From the NCBI GenBank assembly GCA_945956915.1, contig CAMFJH010000011.1, forward strand, positions 1 through 60,869: DNA of 60,869 bases, read 5' to 3'. Positions 9,989 to 17,314 of the stretch are shown here, one piece after another. The notes under the pieces are model-generated. The model saw only the letters and a program-made list of their open reading frames with translations. It made no database searches and was not told the DNA's origin. The stretch comes from an uncultured Francisellaceae bacterium. Lineage in GTDB: Bacteria > Pseudomonadota > Gammaproteobacteria > UBA6186 > Azoamicaceae. The number at the start of each line of letters is the position of its first letter. The stretch's first letter is position 1. The position numbers and the translations under genes are program-made.

Positions 9989-10756
9989 TTAAAAGCTTAT
10001 AAATGCATCTGCTGACACGCTTATCATATTTTTAGGTCTCATAATATATTGAGAAGGATTTTGCGCGCTACCTTCTGGTATCGTGGTTTTTAAGCTTTCT
10101 GTATTCTTCCAACGTACCATGCCCCTTACACCTACACAATTACACACCATATATTGCAGTCCTGCACCAAAGCGAAATATCGCTTTATGGCTTCTTCGAG
10201 ATGTAAATTTTCTATATAAATTTCCATCTACCGTAGGAGTAAAACCAGAACCTGGCAATTGAATGGTGCCGTTGTTAGCATTTAATTGCATGGCTGAATA
10301 AATTTTTGGCTTCATCCAACTGTATCCTAAAGAGCCAACTACTTCTAAATTATTACAAACGGGTACATATCCATTTAAATCGAGGTACCAAGCCTCAAAT
10401 TTATTTTTAGTGGGAAAAAGAACATTTAATGATCCGCCTTGCCCTAAATAACTTGCTCCATTATTGGGCCCTATGACTTCATTTAATAGATCTGTAGTGA
10501 GTGTTTCAGGTTTTGGTTTACTTGTTCTCTGGGTCGCTTCATAACCTAATTCTAATCCGCAATCGCACCATCTTGTGCCTACAAAAAAATGACCGCCATT
10601 ATAGTATCTAGCGAAATCATTATTTTTGCCCTTATTTTGGAAAGACCCTTCATATCCACCACCCACATAAGGTTCTAGTTTCAGACCAAGAGCATGTGCC
10701 ATAGTAGCATTTAATAGTATTCCGATAAGTATCATTCGTGGTAAGTTAACATTCAT
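9989..10756 (-). CDS. Outer-membrane beta-barrel protein
   Basis: A 255-residue protein with a signal peptide (hydrophobic MILIGILLNATMAHA, cleavage probably after AHA) and a C-terminal Phe (SADAFISF), the assembly signal of outer-membrane barrels. Alternating amphipathic strands (VGTRWCDCGLELGYE, GAGLQYMVCNCVGVRGMVRWK) suggest an eight-strand OmpW/OmpA/opacity-type barrel. Two cysteine pairs, CDC and CNC, sit in putative strand or loop positions, unusual for such barrels. GGAG lies before the ATG. It converges on the coiled-coil gene with only 6 bases between the stops. Function unknown; a surface antigen or porin-like role is inferred. Confidence 0.85.
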   Translation of the reverse strand: MNVNLPRMILIGILLNATMAHALGLKLEPYVGGGYEGSFQNKGKNNDFARYYNGGHFFVGTRWCDCGLELGYEATQRTSKPKPETLTTDLLNEVIGPNNGASYLGQGGSLNVLFPTKNKFEAWYLDLNGYVPVCNNLEVVGSLGYSWMKPKIYSAMQLNANNGTIQLPGSGFTPTVDGNLYRKFTSRRSHKAIFRFGAGLQYMVCNCVGVRGMVRWKNTESLKTTIPEGSAQNPSQYIMRPKNMISVSADAFISF

Positions 10757-11068
10757 GTGCCTCTCCTTTTATACACAATATATTTAATCGTGAAACATTT
10801 TTCAATTAAATGCTCAGATTTAATATAATAATGTATATACGTCTAAATTGCACTTTAGCATTAAATTGGCGAGTACTTAAGTGACGTATCTTCAATTTTA
10901 CTAAAAGTTATTGCTTTTCTAAAAAAAATGTAGTTTAATGAAGCAATGAACAGATACGCCAAAACCCATATCTTGATTTTAAAAAGTATTAGCTGCTTAA
11001 GCAGCTAATCTACCTAACGTCCCCAAATTTATCAAGCTTTAAACTTTAACTCAAACTAGGAGCATCTT
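10757..11068. promoter_or_regulatory. Divergent intergenic region with 20-bp perfect palindrome
   Basis: This 312-base gap separates the outer-membrane gene (minus) from the MFS gene (plus). It holds a perfect 20-base palindrome at 10988-11007, with arms TTAGCTGCTT and AAGCAGCTAA. No U-run follows, so it is more likely an operator or a 5'-leader hairpin than a terminator. It lies about 60 bases before the MFS ATG, where a repressor site would be expected. The rest is AT-rich promoter-type DNA in which I see no further gene. The regulator is unknown. Confidence 0.5.
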
Positions 11069-12328
11069 ATGAATGCCTTAAATTATAGGCTATGGCTTAT
11101 GTGGGCTGTTGCTGTGTTTTTCTTTGCCTATCAATTTGTCATGCGACTCACCCCAGGTCTTGTGATGCCAGAATTAATGCAAAAATTTCAGATTGAAGCG
11201 GCTTCATTCGGTCTTTTTGCTTCAGCATACTATTTTGGCTACGCAGGTATGCAAATTCCGGTAGCGGTGCTGTTAGATCGATATGGTCCTAAAAAAATTA
11301 TTTCTGGATGTGCTTTGATGTGTTCTTTAGGTACCTTAGCACTGGTTTACACAAACCATTGGGGACTCGCATTGTTCAGCCGATTTATTATTGGCGCAGG
11401 ATCTGCGGCTGGATTTTTAGGGGCTTCTAAAGTCATTTCATTATGGTTTCCTGAAAAAATGTATACGAAGATGGTGGGTATTACTTTTACTTTTGGCTTA
11501 CTGGGTGCTTTATATGGAGGGAAGCCTATCAGTATGTTTATCGACATGTTTGGTTGGGAAACAGTACTAACCTGGGTTGGCATATTGGGGTTTGGGGTTG
11601 CTATAATTCTCTTTGTATGCATTCAGAATTCAAAAATAAAACCTGAGTTGAGTAACATCTCTACATTGGAAAATTTAAAAATTATTCTGTTGGATAAAAG
11701 ATTACTCATGATAGCGGTAGCAAATCTCCTGATGGTGGGGGCTTTAGAAGGGTTTGCTGATGTTTGGGGTGTACCTTATCTTGTTGCTGTGCGTGGAATA
11801 AGTAAATCGGATGCTGCATTATTTACCTCTACTGTCTTTTTTGGCATGTTATTTGGAGGCCCATTATTGGCCTATCTATCAGAAAAATTAAAATCGGATG
11901 CAAAAGTAACAGGCCTTTGTGGATGTTCCATGGCTGCTCTTTTTGTTATTATGTTGATAACAAATAACTTTTTACCTTCTATACTTCTCTATGCTTTATT
12001 ATTTGTTATTGGAATATTGTGTTGTTACCAAGTGTTGGTCTTTTCAATGGGGGTAAGGATGGTACCATCGCATTTATCAGGACTCACTGTGGCATTCTTA
12101 AATTGTATTAACATGTTAGGAGGTTCATTCTTTCATAATATGATTGGGCAGCTTATGGATCTATTTTGGACAGGTGGATTTGAAAATCAACTCAGGGTGT
12201 ACGATGTAGAAGTATATACTTATGCCTTATATGTTATCCCGATTGCGGCAATAGTAGGTTCATCTATTTTGTTATGGGTAACCAAAGTTAAACAACTTAG
12301 CCACCAGAAACTGGAAGTGTTGTCATAA
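11069..12328 (+). CDS. Major facilitator superfamily transporter
   Basis: A 419-residue, twelve-helix MFS permease. The loop 2-3 signature DRYGPKKI is clear after YYFGYAGMQIPVAVLL, and FMRLTPGLVMP-type residues sit in helix 1. Related permeases are abundant in Legionella, Coxiella and Rickettsia, where some import nutrients across the vacuole or host cytosol; the substrate cannot be read. AGGAG precedes the ATG. The DMT transporter gene starts 24 bases after its stop, so the two are probably co-transcribed. Lying at the head of the amino-acid-modifying gene block, it could import a precursor or export a product. Confidence 0.85.
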   Translation: MNALNYRLWLMWAVAVFFFAYQFVMRLTPGLVMPELMQKFQIEAASFGLFASAYYFGYAGMQIPVAVLLDRYGPKKIISGCALMCSLGTLALVYTNHWGLALFSRFIIGAGSAAGFLGASKVISLWFPEKMYTKMVGITFTFGLLGALYGGKPISMFIDMFGWETVLTWVGILGFGVAIILFVCIQNSKIKPELSNISTLENLKIILLDKRLLMIAVANLLMVGALEGFADVWGVPYLVAVRGISKSDAALFTSTVFFGMLFGGPLLAYLSEKLKSDAKVTGLCGCSMAALFVIMLITNNFLPSILLYALLFVIGILCCYQVLVFSMGVRMVPSHLSGLTVAFLNCINMLGGSFFHNMIGQLMDLFWTGGFENQLRVYDVEVYTYALYVIPIAAIVGSSILLWVTKVKQLSHQKLEVLS

Positions 12329-12352
12329 GAGTACAAATAGGATAAAAGTATC

Positions 12353-13282
12353 ATGAATAATGTATTTTTATATATCCTAACAGTCTTAATTTGGGGCACC
12401 ACTTGGTTTGCAATAAAATTACAAGTCGATTATGCCCCGAGTGGCGTTTCTATTTTCTATCGAGCTTTTTTAGCAGCTATTTGTTTAATAATTTTGTGTA
12501 AAATTAATAAACTTAGCCTGCGGTTTAAATTGATCGATCATGTGTTTTTGTGTGGACTTGGCTTGTCTATGTTTTCACTGCAGTATATATTTGTTTACAA
12601 TGCTACAAAATACATTGTTTCAGGTGTTATTGCTGCAGTGTTTTCAGGTGTCAGTTTTTTAAGCATTTTAAATAATTACATTTTTTTTGGTATCAAACCC
12701 AAATTTAATGTAAGTTTAGGAGCGTTTACTGGCATTGCAGGCTTATGTGTTTTCTTCAGTGATCAAATAACCCGTGCTTCACAGAACGGGAGTTTTTTAA
12801 AGGGGTTGATGCTTGCTAGCATTGGCACTTTAATATTCTCTTTTGGCAGCAGTATCAGTAAACGAAATCATAATGAAGGTTTAAAAATAATCCCTTCAAT
12901 GGCGGTTGGTATGAGTTACGGAACCCTTGCTATATTCATTTATATGCTTAGTCGTTCAACTCATTTTGTGTTTCCTTCAACTCCAACTTATTGGCTCTCT
13001 CTCTTCTATGTAGTCATACCAGGATCGGTTGTTGGATTTTTATGTTATTTAAAACTTATTAAGAACATAGGTCCAGAATTAGCTGGATATGTAGCAGTTT
13101 TATATCCAATTGTTGCATTATTTGTGTCCTCAGTATTTGAAGGATATAATTGGACAATTACGCATTTATTAGGACTTTTTTTGGTTATCATAGGAAATAT
13201 TTTAGTAATTAGAAAAAAACCATTGAGCGATCTTTTTTTAAAATCGAAAGTAACAGATAACAGAGTCACGATAAATGAATAA
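12353..13282 (+). CDS. EamA/DMT family transporter
   Basis: A 309-residue protein with ten predicted helices in two EamA repeats (VLIWGTTWFAIKLQ at the start; LAGYVAVLYPIVALFVS and the second-repeat end LGLFLVIIGNILVIRKK). Members commonly export amino acids and other small metabolites. It follows the MFS gene by 24 bases and converges on the GHMP kinase gene with 9 bases between the stops. An export role for the product of the neighbouring block is plausible but not proved. The charged tail (KSKVTDNRVTINE) has no clear function. Confidence 0.85.
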   Translation: MNNVFLYILTVLIWGTTWFAIKLQVDYAPSGVSIFYRAFLAAICLIILCKINKLSLRFKLIDHVFLCGLGLSMFSLQYIFVYNATKYIVSGVIAAVFSGVSFLSILNNYIFFGIKPKFNVSLGAFTGIAGLCVFFSDQITRASQNGSFLKGLMLASIGTLIFSFGSSISKRNHNEGLKIIPSMAVGMSYGTLAIFIYMLSRSTHFVFPSTPTYWLSLFYVVIPGSVVGFLCYLKLIKNIGPELAGYVAVLYPIVALFVSSVFEGYNWTITHLLGLFLVIIGNILVIRKKPLSDLFLKSKVTDNRVTINE

Positions 13283-13291
13283 GCAAAGAAC

Positions 13292-14200
13292 TTAGGTCTC
13301 CAATGGTGTAGGATAAAGAATATTGGATTCTTGTGTATAAAAAATTTCTAGTTCTTTATTTAATTCCTTAAATATTGTTCGACAATAGTCTATTTTATGA
13401 TTTAATTTTTTGTCTAATTTTTCTAATAAAATACCAATATAAGTGCCACTGTGTGCACATATTATCCCAAAGCCACCAATTTTTGAGTTAATTTCTATTA
13501 GCTTTAAAAGTGATGGTTTATAATTATATTTTTGATTTAATTCAGCGCTACGGGTAGAAATTTCTCCGATTAGGGTAAGATTTTGTTCTTCGACTGCTTG
13601 CATAAATTTTTTTAATAAAGTTTCGTATTCCAGTTTTTCTTCTATAGAGGGATGACGTTTAATTTGATTATACTTTACAGTGTCAACAACACCACCTTCA
13701 TCGATTGCCAAGATCACTAAATTAGGATGATAATCGAATTTTTTCAATAAAGACACTTCTTTATGATAATAAGCGACGACGCCCTCATAGAGTAGTCCAT
13801 CAGAAGGTTCAATTTGGCGTATCAATTTTTCTATACAGGTTGGTGAGTGGTGTATATTAAAAGCGGCTTGAAGCACACGAGAACTTGCAATGATATCTGC
13901 AGTTGAACTAGATAGGCCTTTACCCACAGGTATTTCGGTTTCAATGGATAAAATTCCTGTAATCTTTAAGTTATAATAAGTAGAAAATAAATCGCAAAAA
14001 AGATTTACCTTTATTTTTTCTTTGGGATAAACAGATAGTTGCTTGCTATTGTTAAACTTAAAAATAGCTTTAGACTTTAAACTGATAGGTAGTGTAACGA
14101 GGAAATGTCTATCATTAGGCAAAATGCCTTGTAATAATTCCCCAAATCCTCCATTGGATAATCCAGCAATATTTTTTGAACTTCCTTGAGATCCATGCAT
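13292..14200 (-). CDS. PduX-like GHMP kinase (amino-acid O-kinase)
   Basis: A 302-residue GHMP-superfamily kinase. The N-terminal NGGFGELLQGI matches the start of PduX L-threonine kinases, and PVGKGLSSSTADI (residues 91-103) is the ATP-binding GHMP loop in its PduX form. IEPSDGLLYEGVV and AHSGTYIGILL also match PduX landmarks. PduX phosphorylates L-threonine for the cobalamin aminopropanol arm, but no cobalamin gene is in the window. The neighbours are amino-acid-modifying enzymes, so the kinase may instead activate Thr, Ser or a homologue by phosphorylation. AAGGAG precedes the ATG. It is divergent from the DTD2-like gene over 286 bases. Family confident; substrate inferred. Confidence 0.82.
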   Translation of the reverse strand: MHGSQGSSKNIAGLSNGGFGELLQGILPNDRHFLVTLPISLKSKAIFKFNNSKQLSVYPKEKIKVNLFCDLFSTYYNLKITGILSIETEIPVGKGLSSSTADIIASSRVLQAAFNIHHSPTCIEKLIRQIEPSDGLLYEGVVAYYHKEVSLLKKFDYHPNLVILAIDEGGVVDTVKYNQIKRHPSIEEKLEYETLLKKFMQAVEEQNLTLIGEISTRSAELNQKYNYKPSLLKLIEINSKIGGFGIICAHSGTYIGILLEKLDKKLNHKIDYCRTIFKELNKELEIFYTQESNILYPTPLET

Positions 14201-14415
14201 ACCAAGCTCCTTTCAATTAAGAATCCTATGGTTAACCCTAATAAGTGGATAAGCATCACACTATAGCAGCACAGTATATCAGTGAGAAATCTTTATGCAT
14301 AGAGCATTTCAATAAAGTAAATAAACTGTAAAAACAATAACAAAACACCTCTTTCGCTAAGATATTTTTAATTTGAAAGTTTGTGAATCTACTTAATTTT
14401 TGAAAAATTTAAGTA

Positions 14416-14444
14416 TTGCCAAAAACAAATAATTTGAATATTAT
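14416..14444 (+). promoter_or_regulatory. Putative sigma70 promoter of the DTD2-like gene
   Basis: TTGCCA at 14416-14421 and TATTAT at 14439-14444 are separated by 17 bases, close to consensus. The position is 43 bases before ATG 14487, which gives a short leader with GGAG at the expected site. The remaining sequence between the two divergent genes (14201-14415) is AT-rich and shows no gene or strong hairpin. Confidence 0.55.
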
Positions 14445-14486
14445 GTTCAAAGGATTTGTCTTTTTAGTTAATTTAGGAGTGATAGA

Positions 14487-16154
14487 ATGAAAGCTGTTTA
14501 TTTTTTCTGTGAGGTGGTGGCAAATGATCGTTGCTCACATGCGATATGGGATCAAGTAATTAAGTTATACAAACCAAAAGAATCAAACATTTTCTTTGAA
14601 GGAAAGCCCGCTTTGCAGTATACGGATGCTAGAGGAAATATTTTTTATTTTGTTAGAACGCCAGACGTTTTGAGCCATAAATATTCGCAGTATTTAAAAG
14701 ACATGAATAAATTTAAATTTTGTGACTTTGGTGGTATTGTTAATTGGCATGAAGGTGCAAAAGCGGAAGATAGACTTTTAACTGTACATTCGAACAGCGA
14801 TGTTGCGACAGGTAATTTTAGCAGAGCCAATCCTCTGTGGAACCGTAATATGCTACAGGCGGTCGAACAAACGAGGCAGCAAATGGGGCTTAATGATTTC
14901 AAAAGTGTTACTGAAGCCACACACTGGTCTGGCGTAACTTATGGTGAATCCCCAACCTTAGTCCCTGAATTTTCAGTCCCCTTGGTAGATATTGAAATTG
15001 GAAGTATTCCAGAGAGTTGGAATAATGAAGTTGCTCATAAAGTCATGGCCCAATCTTTAACCCAAGTTTTTGATAGGCAAGATAAAGTTATTCCTATAGT
15101 GTATATTGGAGGTGAGCATTTTGATAAGGATTTAGCTGAGATTTCAAGAGATTCTAATTTTCCTTTTGCATTTGCTCACCACCTCCCTAATCAATGGGTT
15201 AAAAATTATGGTGAAAAACCAGAAGTGGGTATGGAATATCTAGAAAAATGTAATAATAGTATTATTGGTGGCATTTCAGCTATATTCATGCATGAAGGAG
15301 TCAATGGGAAAGTTAAGTCAGTTGTAAGAGATTTTACTGCAAAATATAATATTCCTTTATATAAACATAAAGACCTACGAAATCCTCAGGAGTTGCTCAA
15401 AAAACTTGGAGAGACTGCTCTTAGAACCATTATCGATGAGGCTATCAGTAGAGAGGACATTAAAGAAGATACTGAAAAAAAAACTTTAGCAGAGAGCACA
15501 TTGACTAAAGAAAATGCTTGCAAAGCAAGAGAAGCATTATCAGATCAGGAAATGATTTTTCTCTTGAGCAAGTATTTCGGAACTACCGATAATATTAAAT
15601 TATATTCTATGGTTCATCAGCAAGAAATAGATGTATTAAATAAGAATCTTGTTGAATGTCGAGAGGTCTATGCCAATAATAAAACTAAGAATACATTTAT
15701 TATGCCTGTTGATCTTGATTCTCATATGGCTGTGGCCTATGTTCACTTTGATAGCAATACTTTAGAACCTAGGGTTGCGTATTTAGACCCCTACTGGTAT
15801 AGGATGCAATTTGATATGGATATAGATGCTATGTTACGTAATGCGTTTTCTGAGGTAGATCAAATTATCTATAGCCCAGTCAAATTATTAACTAAAAAAG
15901 ATGATTATCAAGGTGCTCATTGGGTTCTGGTTATGCTACAGAATTTAGCTCAATCTAATGGTTTACAGATATTGCCCAGTGCAGGTTTTAAAATCTCATC
16001 TGTCATAGAAAGACATGAATCAATTTTAGCCAATAGAACAGAAAGTGGCCATAAACCAGCAGTTGTTTTCTCTACAGATCACAAAGAGTTAGCACCCTAT
16101 GTGCCAGCCTCAGATCCTGTAGGAATACATCTCACAGTTACTCCCGGTTTGTAA
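14487..16154 (+). CDS. DTD2/GEK1-type D-aminoacyl-tRNA deacylase with extra C-terminal domain
   Basis: A 555-residue protein. Residues 1 to about 295 match the archaeal/plant D-aminoacyl-tRNA deacylase (DtdA, GEK1, DTD2): TVHSNSDVATGN near 99-110, EATHW at 143-147, PLVDIEIGS and ESW near 165-178, YIGGEHF at 206-212, FAHHLP at 229-234, and a final alpha/beta unit ending near LYKHKDL. The family removes D-amino acids (in plants also aldehyde-modified ones) from tRNA. It is uncommon in Bacteria. Residues of about 300-555 form an added domain. Its HMAVAYVHFD, YLDPYW and YQGAHWVLVML recall CE-clan (Ulp1/YopJ-like) peptidases, but Gly occupies the expected Cys place; this second assignment is tentative. 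It has its own promoter and an intrinsic terminator. Confidence 0.72.
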   Translation: MKAVYFFCEVVANDRCSHAIWDQVIKLYKPKESNIFFEGKPALQYTDARGNIFYFVRTPDVLSHKYSQYLKDMNKFKFCDFGGIVNWHEGAKAEDRLLTVHSNSDVATGNFSRANPLWNRNMLQAVEQTRQQMGLNDFKSVTEATHWSGVTYGESPTLVPEFSVPLVDIEIGSIPESWNNEVAHKVMAQSLTQVFDRQDKVIPIVYIGGEHFDKDLAEISRDSNFPFAFAHHLPNQWVKNYGEKPEVGMEYLEKCNNSIIGGISAIFMHEGVNGKVKSVVRDFTAKYNIPLYKHKDLRNPQELLKKLGETALRTIIDEAISREDIKEDTEKKTLAESTLTKENACKAREALSDQEMIFLLSKYFGTTDNIKLYSMVHQQEIDVLNKNLVECREVYANNKTKNTFIMPVDLDSHMAVAYVHFDSNTLEPRVAYLDPYWYRMQFDMDIDAMLRNAFSEVDQIIYSPVKLLTKKDDYQGAHWVLVMLQNLAQSNGLQILPSAGFKISSVIERHESILANRTESGHKPAVVFSTDHKELAPYVPASDPVGIHLTVTPGL

Positions 16155-16165
16155 ATGGGAGCTCA

Positions 16166-16202
16166 AGAAGCCGGCTGTAATGGTCGGCTTCTTTAATTTT
16201 TT
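16166..16202 (+). terminator. Intrinsic terminator or attenuator before the PLP-enzyme gene
   Basis: Arms AGAAGCCGGC (16166-16175) and GTCGGCTTCT (16183-16192) form a ten-pair stem with one G-T wobble and a seven-base loop. TTAATTTTTT follows. It lies 11 bases after the DTD2-like stop and only 24 bases before the next ATG, so it ends the first transcript while leaving almost no room for a separate promoter. Confidence 0.75.
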
Positions 16203-16225
16203 ATCTGAGTACACAGAGAAAAGCT

Positions 16226-17314
16226 ATGAGCGTTTATCAGGTCACAAATTATAAAGAACATTTACCTGTTCAGCATTGCTTATTTAAAACTTTATCTGAT
16301 TCTATTCTTCTTCCAAAAATTATTCATATCAATGCTAATCTTTATGCTGCTGTTTTTTCAATTATGAAATTATTACCGGCAAAGCATATTATAGCAGAAG
16401 CCATCAGAAGGGGAGATATACAAGAAAATTATACAATAGTGGATACTTCGAGTGGAACCTTTGCTTTAGGAATCGGGATTGTATGTTCAGAGCTTGGATT
16501 ACCCTTTAAAATTTTTGGAGACCCAGTTATTGACCCGGTGTTAATCAATCGTTTAGAAGATTTAGGGGGGAGCGTACATATTTCGAGGAATCCCAAAAAT
16601 CCAGGTGCTTATCAAAGGTTGCGCTTAGAAGCTTTAAATAATTTTATTTCGAATAATAAATTAAGTTATTGGATGGGGCAATATAATAATATTGACAATG
16701 TAGAATCTTACCAAACAGTAGGTGATTTAATAATCGATCTATTGGGCGCAGACATTAACATTGTCGGAACGGTAGGCTCAGGAGGATCTACTTGTGGGGT
16801 TATTAAAGCCATTCGAAAGAAAAATGTTCACTCTAAATTAATTGGAGTGGATACCTTTAATAGCGTCTTGTTTGGGCAACCAGATGGGAAGCGAATATTA
16901 AGAGGACTTGGTAATTCTATCATGCCCCAAAATTTAGATCATAGATGCTATAATCAGATTCATTGGGTATCTGCAAATGATGCACACTATTATACTCGAT
17001 TACTCTTTAAGAGCAAGTCCATTTTTTGTGGGGTGACGACAGGTGCAGCTTTTCAAGTGGCGAATTATTTAGCAACTCAAAATCCTCAACAAAAATATCT
17101 TTTTATTTGCCCTGATGAAGGTTATCGTTATATTTCTACGGTATACAATGAGGATTGGCTTAAGCAGCAAGACTTTTATAAACCCGAAATTACGCAAACA
17201 CCCTATCAAGTAGAAGTTCCTTGCGAAGCAAAAGAACCATGGGCATATCTAAATTGGAACAATAGAACTTATTCTGAAGTAATGGGCAAAGAGTTTGATC
17301 ATGAGCATAATTAA
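16226..17314 (+). CDS. CysK-family PLP-dependent beta-replacement enzyme
   Basis: A 362-residue fold-type II PLP enzyme of the cysteine synthase family. The Schiff-base lysine is probably Lys48 in SIMKLLPAKHII, in place of the usual NPGGSxKDR. TSSGT at 74-78 is the substrate carboxylate loop, and GSGGST at 184-189 binds the PLP phosphate. QYNNIDNVESYQTVG matches the QYDNPAN stretch of relatives such as 2,3-diaminopropionate synthases. Ordinary cysteine synthesis is unlikely given the altered lysine loop and context. It could replace the O-phosphate made by the PduX-like kinase with another nucleophile. The gene overlaps the ATP-grasp/ASL gene by 14 bases, indicating coupled translation. The Shine-Dalgarno is weak. 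Confidence 0.8.
   Translation: MSVYQVTNYKEHLPVQHCLFKTLSDSILLPKIIHINANLYAAVFSIMKLLPAKHIIAEAIRRGDIQENYTIVDTSSGTFALGIGIVCSELGLPFKIFGDPVIDPVLINRLEDLGGSVHISRNPKNPGAYQRLRLEALNNFISNNKLSYWMGQYNNIDNVESYQTVGDLIIDLLGADINIVGTVGSGGSTCGVIKAIRKKNVHSKLIGVDTFNSVLFGQPDGKRILRGLGNSIMPQNLDHRCYNQIHWVSANDAHYYTRLLFKSKSIFCGVTTGAAFQVANYLATQNPQQKYLFICPDEGYRYISTVYNEDWLKQQDFYKPEITQTPYQVEVPCEAKEPWAYLNWNNRTYSEVMGKEFDHEHN

Noticed and set aside
17295..17300. TTG 17295 as start of the ATP-grasp/ASL gene
   Set aside because: ATG 17301 two codons later gives the normal N-terminus.
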